Shown: in pieces, positions 1 through 9,400 of the stretch | Layout: each line of letters starts with the position of its first letter | How positions within the stretch are numbered: the stretch's first letter is position 1 | DNA from: Nemertoderma westbladi | Lineage: Eukaryota > Xenacoelomorpha > Nemertodermatida > Nemertodermatidae | Direction of reading: 5' to 3' | Length of the DNA: 26,920 nucleotides | Assembly: GCA_032718475.1 (NCBI GenBank) | Contig: JAUCBJ010007208.1 | Coordinates: 1 to 26,920 of the forward strand | The notes under the pieces: generated by a model | What the model was told of the DNA's origin: nothing | What the model saw: the letters and a program-made list of their open reading frames with translations, nothing else | Database searches by the model: none | Made by a program: the position numbers and the translations under genes

Positions 1-398
1 AAAAAGTCCCGTGACTTTAGCTCTCTTATTTCCCAAGAATCCCGTTCAACACATGTAATCAGCAGTGAGACAGGATAATTTCAGTTCAGTAGCTCGGGAT
101 TGGTCGAAATCAGAACTAACTCAACACAGGGCTATGGGTAACTGGGGCAACCTTCCCAAGCCGGCTGTCCAATCGAACAGCTCAGATCCCTCCTAAAGGA
201 TTCCAACGCCTTGGAGGGGGGAACTGGTTAGCAAAGAAAACAAATCAGTCATATCCCAGAAAAACCTTTACAGTAGGTTTCAGAGTATTTTAGCGTATGG
301 GGGAAAAACTGGGTTGCGGGGCGAAGGGCCAGTTACATCCCACAGAAGCTTTTACAGTGGTCATATTTACTGTACCGGTATCATACCGTAGACTAGAC
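1..398. other. No gene recognised at window start
   Basis: I see no convincing coding, RNA or repeat structure here. A short imperfect direct similarity occurs between about 268-300 and 340-362 (catatcccagaaaaaccttt versus acatcccacagaagctttt), but it is too short to classify. The only open frame is a 64-codon plus-strand stretch that overlaps the protease gene antisense. Confidence 0.5.
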
Positions 399-1472
399 CT
401 ACATCCATACCCTGATAGTTGTACCTATTCCAGTACTTATTATATTGATAATGGACATTATTTGTGCCCGAAATATATTTATAATATCTGAACTGAACAT
501 ATAATTAATAATTGAATCATTACCGGTAATGAAATTTAGATCTGAGATTATATTTGCGACCTTTTGTTGGCTAGACGGGATGATTGATAAGGATTTTGAT
601 TGGATTACGACTTTTATCCACTCTCGTATAGGGATGCTTTCCTCTAGTTGGACTATTATTGCGCCATAATCCTGTTGTTTATAAGCCAAAAGATACCCAT
701 AGAGACAGGAGTAGATACCGCAATCATAGCCGTTTGACTGTATTGGGAGGAATGGTTGGGCTGTAATAGGACGCCATCTATTGAGAAGCCTCCCCTGGTT
801 GGCTGGAGAGATATCATCGATCGTGTTCAGCACGTTACAAATTTTCGAAGAAGTTGAGGTCGGGTAAATGTTTCCCAGGGAGCAATATGTTACCATCTCT
901 CGGTCTCTGACGTTAGCTGCGTGTAAAGTGAAGTGATTGCTTTTCCACTCAGGGGCCAGCAGGTAGACAGGTGTTGTAGGGCTGCAGGTTTTAAGGTAGT
1001 GTTGGGCTGATCGGTATTGATTTGCGCAAATCTTTACAGCTGAAACCATGTTAAACTCGTCCGTATTGATGTAAGATCCTAAGGCTGATGATACTGAAAA
1101 AGTAGCCCCGTCACATTGTGTGTTTGCAGTGTGATGATCTAAAATGCTTAGAAACTCGTCAATGATTGAGCTGGTTATCCAAGTTCCTGGCTTAAGAGAG
1201 TCCAAATCGATTGCATCGGATTTTGTTAGCTTAACTTTAGATTTTATATCGTTTGAAGAGAGGAATTGCGCTATTCGATCTTGTATTGAAGTTGGGTTGT
1301 TGGGATTATAGGAGTTAACTTGTGAAAAGGGATCCAAGATAACGCTCTCGTTAGACAGATCGGAACTCTCGGAAATAGACTTGCTACTGGAAGCACCATT
1401 GTCGACAAAAGAGGGGATAGACTGTAATTCTTTCTCCTTGAAACTTATATTGAAACAGGTTCCGTCCTCCAT
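399..1472 (-). CDS. Ulp1/SENP-like (C48-type) cysteine protease domain protein
   Basis: This is a 357-residue single-exon frame that opens with ATG (MEDGT) and stops with TAG. Residues 1-90 are Ser/Asn-rich and low in structure. Residues about 93-290 resemble a C48 (Ulp1/SENP) peptidase fold: the entry segment LKPGTWITSSIIDEFLSIL, then NHFTLHAAN with the candidate catalytic His180, then PIQSNGYDCGIYSC with the oxyanion Gln245 and nucleophile Cys251. In the family the acid residue sits in a YDSLG-like motif; here that position reads TYCSLG (Cys197). The family removes SUMO or ubiquitin-like tags, and many copies in invertebrate genomes are transposon-borne. No transposase is visible nearby, so I cannot say whether this is a host gene or transposon cargo. 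The last 55 residues look like non-domain sequence and might be read-through past a real splice site. Confidence 0.7.
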   Translation of the reverse strand: MEDGTCFNISFKEKELQSIPSFVDNGASSSKSISESSDLSNESVILDPFSQVNSYNPNNPTSIQDRIAQFLSSNDIKSKVKLTKSDAIDLDSLKPGTWITSSIIDEFLSILDHHTANTQCDGATFSVSSALGSYINTDEFNMVSAVKICANQYRSAQHYLKTCSPTTPVYLLAPEWKSNHFTLHAANVRDREMVTYCSLGNIYPTSTSSKICNVLNTIDDISPANQGRLLNRWRPITAQPFLPIQSNGYDCGIYSCLYGYLLAYKQQDYGAIIVQLEESIPIREWIKVVIQSKSLSIIPSSQQKVANIISDLNFITGNDSIINYMFSSDIINIFRAQIMSIINIISTGIGTTIRVWM

Positions 1473-2047
1473 TATGTCGTTGATCTTGAATATACGATTA
1501 TAACATCGTATGCCAACCGGACAAACTCGATAATGATACTATCGCGTATGTATTATTATTATTATACTAAATACCACTAGTAACATTTAAAGTTATTTTC
1601 CTATGTATATTGTTATAACACTACTAATATAACTAATGCCTTGGGAGAAGTGTTATTCAGAGAAAATGATTTAACCATCTCTTAGCCACGAGTAAAGGTG
1701 GGATTATAGAGTGTGACCTGTGTGGAGTACTTTTATGATAATTGAAGATGGTAGAACGAACTTAGATCCCTGTTGTTTTCGACCTACCGAGATGTGTCCG
1801 AGAGTTAGGGTTAGAAAATTATAATTTTTGGAAACTGACAGTTAAATATCTGAAATGAAGCACCCAACAATTGTGGTAAGTATGGAAAAAATTGAGAAAC
1901 ATTGAAGCAGTTTCAAACACAAAACAAAAATTTATGTATTCTTAGCGGAACTCCATAAATTAATCCAGAAAGTTCATGAAATGTTACGTTATGTTGAGTA
2001 CAGCCATGGTTGTCATGATAACTAAAGATATATAAGAATAACTATTT
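1473..2047. other. Intergenic, AT-rich, no gene seen
   Basis: This stretch lies upstream of the minus-strand protease gene and presumably holds its promoter. I see no clear TATA box, open frame or repeat beyond short AT-rich runs (for example the att/tat run near 1550-1565). Confidence 0.4.
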
Positions 2048-2186
2048 ACATACTTGTGTGTAAAGTAGCACTTTACAGTGTGATGATCCGAGTGGCTTTG
2101 TTACACGAACGAACGTTAGTGAGTGAGTTAAAATAAAGCCACGAGGATCAGAACACTGTAAAGTACTTTGCAACAAGTATGTATGT
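2048..2186. repeat. 139-bp imperfect inverted repeat, MITE-like
   Basis: The left arm (2048-2099) begins acatacttgtgtgtaaagta and ends gatccgagtggcttt. The right arm (2135-2186) is its imperfect reverse complement, beginning aaagccacgaggatca and ending caagtatgtatgt. The spacer is about 35 bases. Both arms contain the sub-palindrome gtaaagt...actttac. There is no coding capacity. A non-autonomous hairpin element (MITE) is the likeliest explanation; no target-site duplication is clear. Confidence 0.7.
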
Positions 2187-2451
2187 AGTTTTATTCCAAA
2201 ATTTTAACATTACGAAATGATTGTATATATACATTATAAATGATAGAAACTGCACAAATTATATTAGTTGCTGTATAAATAAATGTAAAAATGACATAAA
2301 TTATGTTATAAAAAAATTAGCTTCTATTTATGGTGTCGTTTGCAGCCATGTTATAATAATATAGCTAGGCCCTACTGGTTATTAATAGCTATACCCCGCC
2401 TACCAGTAGGTAATGCAGTAGGCATATCTGGCTGTCAGGCAAATTTCCACA

Positions 2452-2540
2452 TATTGTTTACGAGGTAACCATGTCGGCGTTAAGTAATGTCCACTAGGGG
2501 GACATTACTTAACGCCATCATGGTTACCACTTAAACAATA
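2452..2540. repeat. 89-bp near-perfect hairpin (41-bp arms, 7-base loop)
   Basis: The left arm 2452-2492 (tattgttta...ggcgttaagtaatgtcc) pairs with the right arm 2500-2540 (ggacattacttaacgcc...aaacaata), with only a few mismatches and a loop of actaggg. The core word ggcgttRagtaatgt recurs at 2637-2651, and a half (ttaacgcc) lies at 2693-2700, so the hairpin may be part of a larger degraded element of about 250 bp. No gene lies inside. Confidence 0.8.
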
Positions 2541-3134
2541 ACACCAAATACAATACTAAATGTACAGGCCAATACAATGCTGTAATGTCCTCTAAAGTTG
2601 TAAAGTGCTAAATAACAACTCACTGTTAATACTAACGGCGTTGAGTAATGTTAAAGTTTGGAATAAAGTATTTTACGCTCCAGAAACAAAATTTAACGCC
2701 TTATGATCTATCTATCTATTAATACTTGATTGCTAGAGGTGAAATTTCGAGATTCATTTTTAAAGAAATCATATATTTTTGTCTCTAAAGCGACATTGTA
2801 AGTGCAGTATATTATATTATCCATTTACCGACAAACATTTTCTGGCAATGAAATTTAGTATTCAAAACTATGTCTAATAACAAAATAAAATAAGAATTAT
2901 TCAAATACCTTAAACAGGATCCGAGATACAGCATGGGATTCTGTGTAATAATTATTAATAATAATTTTTAAACTCAATATAAAATAACATTTATAAAATG
3001 AGATAAATTCATAAAATTTCATTATATTAATTATTAATAAATAATCAAATTGGAACAAAATTATGTAATTTTATAATAAACATGTTATATAAGTGAACTA
3101 AGTACATTAATCTAAACAAACAAAAATTATACCT
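2541..3134. other. AT-rich intergenic sequence 3' of the FReD gene
   Basis: No open frame is supported. It holds the extra copies of the hairpin core word (2637-2651 and 2693-2700), a short (tcta)n run near 2707-2718 and long AT-rich stretches. I did not find a canonical AATAAA on the minus strand in the 200 bases or so after the stop of the fibrinogen-domain gene, so its poly(A) site is unassigned. Confidence 0.4.
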
Positions 3135-4241
3135 TCACAAAACTCTAATTTTCATTTCGACAGTATCCATAGGTACATAGCTGTTACTGAATGTGTACCA
3201 AAAAGGTCCCTTGAGATTCGCATCCCCATAGACACCGTTAAGATTGGAGGCAGTGCATTTCCGATACCACCACGCCCCCTGGCGGACGATAGCGCAGTTT
3301 CCAGTAGAAGCCGCGTGATCTTGATCCATGGTAGAAAAATGGTATCCATTGAGGTATGCCAGCCCATCGGAACTCTGATAAAGTATAGAGTCGCCAGCGG
3401 TGCCGCTGTACCCGGATATATGTAGGGTATAATAGTCGTGAGAACCACCGAGACGGAAGAAATTGTACTCTGCAAACTTGTGCTGCCCTTTGTACCAGAG
3501 GTCCACCCTCAGGTGTACCCCATCTTTGGTTAGTTTGTAGATATTCTCGAGTCCCAACCAGAATTCCTTTTGGAGATTCCCGAATCCGGCTACGTACTTC
3601 TGCCAACCCTGGTAGAAATCCTGGGACCCGTCTACCCGCCTCTGTATTACAATCCAGGGTCCTCCGGGCACTTTGTTGTCGCATCGAAGTAAACCGTTCA
3701 ATCCGTTTGGGTCGCTGACGATAGCTGTGGTGTCTACCGGGGTATTTACGCAAATTAACGCGGAGTGGAGTTGCATCAATAGATCGTCAATCTTTCCTGT
3801 TAATTCGTCGTTTAAGTCAGAATTCTTCTTGGTCAAGTTTAGAATCTCTTTCTCATAAAATTCGTCCAATTCCAATATGCGCTCATCCAACTTCACAACA
3901 TCTCCATCGAATTTCTTAATACTTTCAGCAACATTATTATTTTGAATCGCGATATTTGATTCAAGTTCTTTTTTGTAGGTAATCATTATCACAAACAAGG
4001 TTGTTATACCGGCTAGCATAATGACAGCTACTACAGCACCAGCAACTCCAACACAACATGTACTTCTCCCCGACTTTCTCTCTTTTAGATTAACTTTCTC
4101 ATTCTCAACTCCGCTCTCCTTCGATATAATCGGCCTCCCATCTAGATTATTCGGCGGTATTTCATAAGTATCGTCTTCTTCCTTGTTGATTTCCGTCATC
4201 TGAATTGTTGCATCGTAGTTCGCGTTATAGTAGGACGCCAT
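3135..4241 (-). CDS. Type II transmembrane fibrinogen-related domain (FReD) protein
   Basis: This 368-residue single-exon gene starts with ATG at 4241. Residues 1-60 are an acidic then basic cytoplasmic tail containing DDTYEIPP around Tyr26. Residues about 62-88 are one membrane span. Residues about 90-160 are charged and heptad-like (coiled coil), which suggests oligomers. Residues about 164-368 are a fibrinogen C-terminal domain: GGPWIVIQRRVDGS, FWLGLENIYKLT, SGTAGDS, a calcium-loop-like DQD at 306-308, NCA at 315-317, GAWWYRKC, SNLNGVYG and a terminal MKIRVL. The order tail, span, coil, FReD matches the vertebrate chitin/acetyl-binding receptor FIBCD1, so an innate recognition receptor is a reasonable inference. 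Two oddities: the first Cys pair (164 and 187) is closer than usual, shortening the start of the domain, and the His often found just after the Cys in CHxSNLNG of acetyl-binding FReDs is Thr330 here. The ligand is unknown. Confidence 0.92.
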   Translation of the reverse strand: MASYYNANYDATIQMTEINKEEDDTYEIPPNNLDGRPIISKESGVENEKVNLKERKSGRSTCCVGVAGAVVAVIMLAGITTLFVIMITYKKELESNIAIQNNNVAESIKKFDGDVVKLDERILELDEFYEKEILNLTKKNSDLNDELTGKIDDLLMQLHSALICVNTPVDTTAIVSDPNGLNGLLRCDNKVPGGPWIVIQRRVDGSQDFYQGWQKYVAGFGNLQKEFWLGLENIYKLTKDGVHLRVDLWYKGQHKFAEYNFFRLGGSHDYYTLHISGYSGTAGDSILYQSSDGLAYLNGYHFSTMDQDHAASTGNCAIVRQGAWWYRKCTASNLNGVYGDANLKGPFWYTFSNSYVPMDTVEMKIRVL

Positions 4242-4444
4242 TAAGTGTAATAAATTAATTATTTTTTTTAAATAAACTTTGAATTGTATTAGAATGAGAG
4301 CTTGAAATATTACCTTGTTATTAATCTTTAAGTAATGCTCCCTAATGAATTTATATTCGGTTCTTTTTTTTCACAAAATCATAAAATTCGAAAATTCAGA
4401 TTTTCTACAAATAATTGTTTCATGTAACAAATCACTAGCTTGGG
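4242..4444. promoter_or_regulatory. Presumed upstream region of the FReD gene
   Basis: Short AT-rich stretch between the FReD start codon and a LINE scrap. It would hold the promoter of the minus-strand FReD gene, but no TATA box or initiator stands out clearly enough to place. Confidence 0.25.
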
Positions 4445-4618
4445 CATCCATCAGACATCGAGGTCAGCCCTACAAGGAAAATAAATGACAAGACACTACC
4501 TATAGAAACATGGGACTTCACACCTGCCGAAATCTAAAGAAGCATTAAAAGCATGTCCAATATTAAAGCGAGTGGATTATATGAAATTCCAGCGGAGGTA
4601 TGGAAAACCGGAGTGTAA
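4445..4618 (+). pseudogene. LINE reverse-transcriptase N-terminal scrap
   Basis: One plus-strand frame reads PSDIEVSPTRKINDKTLPIE, then WDFTPAEI, a TAA stop, RSIKSMSNIKASGLYEIP and AEVWKTGV before a second stop. The pattern AIKxMKNGKAxGxDxIPAEVWK is typical of the region before motif A in non-LTR retrotransposon reverse transcriptases. It has an internal stop and no flanking domains, so it is a dead fragment. It lies about 70 bases before the 72-bp array, but it comes from the opposite end of the RT from the sequence that makes up the array. Confidence 0.7.
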
Positions 4619-4685
4619 ACAACGATTTAGTTGGAGTTAAAAATAACGGGACCACATCACTCCGGTGCTGATGGCCCTTCACTGG

Positions 4686-5858
4686 GGAAATCAATCCCAC
4701 GATATCGCCTAGAGACGTATGGGAGACGTGCATTCTCGGTAGCCTCTCCTACAGTGTGGAACTCAATCCCACGATATCGACTATAGACGTATGGGAGACG
4801 TGCATTCTCCGTAGCCGCTCCTACAGTGTGGAACTCAATCCCAGGATATCGACTATAGACGTATGGGAGACGTGCATTCTCGGTAGCCGCTCCTACAGTG
4901 TGGAACTCAATCCCACGATATCGCCTATAGACGTATGGGAGACGTGCATTCTCCGTAGCCGCTCCTACAGTGTGGAACTCAATCCCACGATATCGACTAT
5001 AGACGTATGGGAGACGTGCATTCTCGGTAGCCGCTCCTACAGTGTGGAACTCAATCCCACGATATCGCCTATAGACGTATGGGAGACGTGCATTCTCCGT
5101 AGCCGCTCCTACAGTGTGGAACTCAATCCCACGATATCGCCTATAGACGTATGGGAGACGTGCATTCTCCGTAGCCGCTCCTACAGTGTGGAACTCAATC
5201 CCACGATATCGCCTATAGACGTATGGGAGACGTGCATTCTCCGTAGCCGCTCCTACAGTGTGGAACTCAATCCCACGATATCGCCTATAGACGTATGGGA
5301 GACGTGCATTCTCGGTAGCCGCTCCAACAGTGTGGAACTCAATCCCACGATATCGCCTATAGACGTATGGGAGACGTGCATTCTCGGTAGCCGCTCCTAC
5401 AGTGTGGAACTCAATCCCACGATATCGCCTATAGACGTATGGGAGATGTGCATTCTCGGTAGCCGCTCCTACAGTGTGGAACTCAATCCCACGATATCGC
5501 CTAGAGACGTATGGGAGACGTGCATTCTCGGTAGCCGCTCCCACAGTGTGGAAATCAATCCCACGATATCGCCTATAGACGTATGGGAGACGTGCATTCT
5601 CGGTAGCCGCTCCTACTGTGTGGAACTCAATTCCACGATATCGCCTATAGACGTACGGGAGACGTGCATTCTCGGTACAGTAGCCGCTCCTACAATGTGG
5701 AACTCAATCCCACGATATCGCCTATAGACGTATGGGAGATGTGCATTCTCGGTAGCCGCTCCTACAGTGTGGAACTCAATCCCACGATATCGCCTATAGA
5801 CGTATGGGAGATGTGCATTCTCGGTAGCCGCTCCTACAGTGTGGAACTCAATCCCACG
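4686..5858. repeat. 72-bp tandem array, left part (16 units)
   Basis: The unit contains tgggagacgtgcattctcgg and tagccgctcctacagtgtgg and repeats every 72 bases for 16 full units; one unit near 5676 has a 5-base insertion (cagta). Because 72 is divisible by three and two frames lack stops, long frames appear on both strands (24-residue repeats on each). The informative frame is a third one, reading YGRRAFSVAAPTVWNSIP per unit, which is the conserved C-terminal motif of CR1/L2/Jockey-type LINE ORF2. In most units that frame has a tag stop (cctatagac); in a minority (cctagagac) it is open. The array is satellite DNA, not a gene, and it ends exactly where the LTR element begins. Confidence 0.95.
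5854..5858. repeat. Target-site duplication ccacg (left copy)
   Basis: The five bases ccacg abut the left LTR and are repeated directly after the right LTR at 11548-11552. Removing the element and one copy restores the 72-bp unit (cccacgatatcg), which fixes both the element ends and the target sequence. Confidence 0.93.
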
Positions 5859-6126
5859 TCATGTGATTATCTTTGTAATAACATTAAGGTCTGAACCATA
5901 ACACCATTGTCACATATATTATTACACATATATAGCAGTATAGATATGGGCCTACAACTATTGGTGCCGGCACTTCCTGTGCCTGACATAGTATACCGTT
6001 ACAGTGTTACTGACTCACAACACAGTATTATATATATACATACCGGTAGCATGTCTGCATGTCATATATTAATAACCACCACCAGATAACGGGGGAGGGG
6101 GGCATATTCTCAATGGGAATACATCA
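5859..6126 (-). repeat. 3' LTR (268 bp)
   Basis: Matches 11276-11547 base for base by eye except for the missing 4 bases near 5989. In element orientation it starts TGATGTATTCCC, contains a TATATATATAATA run that could serve as a TATA box, and ends ATAATCACATGA. No AATAAA is visible, so its polyadenylation signal must be non-canonical. Confidence 0.95.
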
Positions 6127-6136
6127 TCTCCCTTTC
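6127..6136 (-). promoter_or_regulatory. Polypurine tract for plus-strand priming
   Basis: Reads GAAAGGGAGA in element orientation, directly against the first TG of the 3' LTR, which is the required position. A second copy of the same sequence with shared flank (tctccctttcaagct) lies at 6261-6275. Confidence 0.85.
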
Positions 6137-6260
6137 AAGCTATAAATATTATACTTCTTCATCGATAATATTTATTGCTTTACTAAAACAATATTTTTTA
6201 TTTTTATTGCAATAATTATAATATAACTATTAGTACTGGTTATTTATTTATGAGTACATA

Positions 6261-6270
6261 TCTCCCTTTC
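6261..6270 (-). repeat. Second polypurine-tract copy
   Basis: tctccctttcaagct occurs here as well as at 6127-6141, 134 bases apart, both within the 3' untranslated part of the LTR element. It could be an extra priming site or a relic of a local duplication. Confidence 0.6.
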
Positions 6271-6405
6271 AAGCTAAAATATTTTTTATACGCATTTAGT
6301 TTTAAAAATATTATTTTTGCTTAATTTGAAAAAAGTTTTGTTTCAGTTTCAAGTAAAATAAAGGACATCTCCAGTACAATTATTTGATCATTAAAATACT
6401 TAATT

Positions 6406-9400
6406 TCAATCAAACTTAAAGCGAACTGTGTTTTTCTTAATGCGTGTACTACGCCGTAAATTTACTGTAGTATCAGAATCCGAGATAGATGGATTAACGC
6501 TTTCACCCGACGTATTACTGTATGATGGGCGGAGGAAACGTCTATTTCGCCAGATAACTTGTCCTGATGGTAACCGTACATCATAGTCGCGGTGTGTCCC
6601 TATTTCTGCGACGATCCCGGTTTTGGACCATCTTTTAGTTTTTGGGTTCTGAATGAGAACCCTGGTTCCTGGTTCGAGTACCGGGAGATCGCGAGCATTC
6701 CGGTTGTATCGAATCTCGGCCTTCTTTGATTCCCTCCAAGCGACCTCGTTTGCCGAATGGGCCTGTTGTTGCCACTCTTTAGCAAACGATCTGTAGTGTG
6801 CTGGAACCTGTGAACGGAGCGGGTGGCCGTAAACTATTTGGGAAGGTGAACGGCCGTCTATTCTTGGAGAATTCCGAAGTTCTAGAAGGCCACGTAAAAA
6901 CGGTTCAGTGTCTATACGCCCGTCATCGGCTTTGGCCACGAGGTTTTTCAAAATCCGCACATTAACCTCGGCGTGTCCATTCGATTGGGGGTAGTATGGT
7001 GTGGATGGCTCCCAACGAACGCCCCAGCGACAAAGAAAATGGCGAAATTCTTTGGACTGGTATTGGGGCCCCCCGTCCGAACGCATGCGAACGGGTACTC
7101 CGGTTTGCACAAAATATTGACGGACCTGTGCAATAACCTGGGAGGCCGATGGGTCGGATGCCCATCTGGCTATGAATGGGAACCCTGAGAGTCTATCCAC
7201 GTATGTAAGATAACATTTTCCACCATAGTAGAAAAGGTCTGAAGAGACCGATTCAAAAATTCTAGATGGTGGGGGATCAGCAAAGTATGTTTCTTTATGG
7301 TTGCTAGGCAACCGTTCTTGACATTTAGAACATTGTCTGACTCTATTAGTGAGGTCACTGTTGATTCCAGGCCAGTAAACTGATTCACGTGATCGTCGCT
7401 TCATCCGCTCAATACCTTGATGGGAGTCATGTAAACGGTCAATGACCTCTTTACGGAGTGTTTTAGGAATAATTAATCGTCGGCCAAATATGACAAGGTT
7501 ATCGTCTATAGACAATTCATTCCATGTACCCTTCAGCTGTTGTACAAACGAGTTATTAGTAAATGGGAGTGTGAAGTTAGATTTTACAGCATTAATTAGA
7601 GCCTGATAATCCTCATCAGTTGTGGCAACGTTGTTAATTTTCTCTAGAATAGGATCAACATATGGCGGCGATCGATTAAAGTCTGAGTCATCTAAGGCTG
7701 TAACTGCAGCTTGTATAGCAATGGCAGAAATATTCTTCATTATTATCCCCTCATTTTCGTCCTCCATGTCAGGATCTGAAACGGGGGCACGGGAAAGAGC
7801 ATCGGCGATACAGTGGTCCTTCCCTTTTCGCCATATTAAATTGAAATTATATTCGCTAAGTTTCATTTTAAAATTCTGAATTCGGACATTTTCCACCATA
7901 TCAAGAGTATGAGTATTAAAAATCGGCAAGAGGGGGCAGTGATCCGTGATTACTGTGTAATTGGGTAAACCAGACAAATACATTCTGCATTTACGAGTCG
8001 CCCACAAGATTGCGAGGGCTTCTAACTCAATAGTAGCATATCGAGTTTCCGCTTCGGTGAGGAATCTAGATCCGCATTGAAGTAATCTAAAACTGTCTGA
8101 ATTGTTTAGTCTTTGTAGTAATGCAAATCCTAGACCTTTGGTACGTGACGCATCAGTTTCTAATACTATCTCTGATTTTGGGTTGAACGTTGTTAAAATA
8201 GGGGGGGCTGCAAGGGCTTTTTTAACCTCATTAAATGCAGTTTTATGATTTTCAGTCCAAATAAAATCATTCCTCATCTTCATTATATCACGGAGAGGAC
8301 TAGCAGCACTACTGATTTCATTCGAAAAGGGTGCCAATTGCTGGACCAGTCCCATAAATGATCTCAATTCAGATCGATTAGTGGGTGTTGGAAACTGTGA
8401 TATTGCATCCACTTTATTGGGGTCAGCCTTAATTCCACAATCAGTGACTATGTATCCAGCAAACTTGACTTCACTTTTAGCAAATTTGAATTTCTGCACA
8501 TTTAATGTTATGTTGTGTTTGGCACAACGTTCTAGAACAGTACATATTCTGTCGGTATGTATCTTAAAATCATTATCCTCAACCAAAATGTCATCCACCA
8601 GTCTGTGAATATTTTCTATATCTGACAATACCAAATCATTTCTTAAATTATAAGAATCTCCGGTATTAATATAACCCATAGGTGCACGGAGAAAAATAAA
8701 CCGTCCCCAGGGCGTTATAAAACAGGTCAGGTCTCTAGCCTCTGGGTGTAGATCGACTTGCCAATATCCTTTTTTGGCATCTAAGACGGTAAAATATTTG
8801 GATGTTGGGGAAATGTCAGCTACAACATTAAGAGGTGGATTTGTTGGGTGGATTACCCTCTTTACCTGTCTATTAAGGTTTGTGAGATCCACGCACATTC
8901 GAATCCCTCCGTTAGGTTTATTTGCCACAACGAGTGGATGGCACCACTCGGTGGGGCAGTCACCGACTGGTTCAATTATACCACCAGCAACCATGTCATC
9001 CAGCTCCTTCTTCACTTGTTCCCTCCTTGCAAAGGGAATAGATCGAGCTGCATGAACTGCAAAGGGTTTAAAATCCGCTTTTAACTCGATCCTCATGGGA
9101 TCACCAATAGTAGAGCCTACCATGCTCCGCAGTTCAATATTTGAATCAAAAACTGTTGTATAATGTTTAATTAACTCCTCGCGAATATTTGTTATTTCAT
9201 TGTCGGAAGGATTTTTAGGTAAGTTATTTATCCACTTTGTGCGGGAGGTTTGTACAAAAATAGGTTGAGATCCCTTTTTAAATTTGGGTGTATCAAGGTC
9301 TGTTTTAGATTGACAACCAGAGCATAGGTGAGTCGCAGTTCTCATTTCACTGCATAATGGAGGGGGTTTTGGAAAACTCCAAGGAACAATACCTAGTTTT

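Noticed and set aside
4657-5727. Long open frames on both strands within the left 72-bp array (295 and 323 codons), and similar frames at 11816-12931
   Set aside because: They follow from a stop-free unit whose length is divisible by three. The biologically meaningful frame is the LINE ORF2 frame, which is mostly interrupted.
6127-6405. Possible envelope gene of the LTR element
   Set aside because: Only about 280 AT-rich bases separate the pol stop from the 3' LTR, with no suitable frame, so this is an ordinary Gypsy retrotransposon without env.
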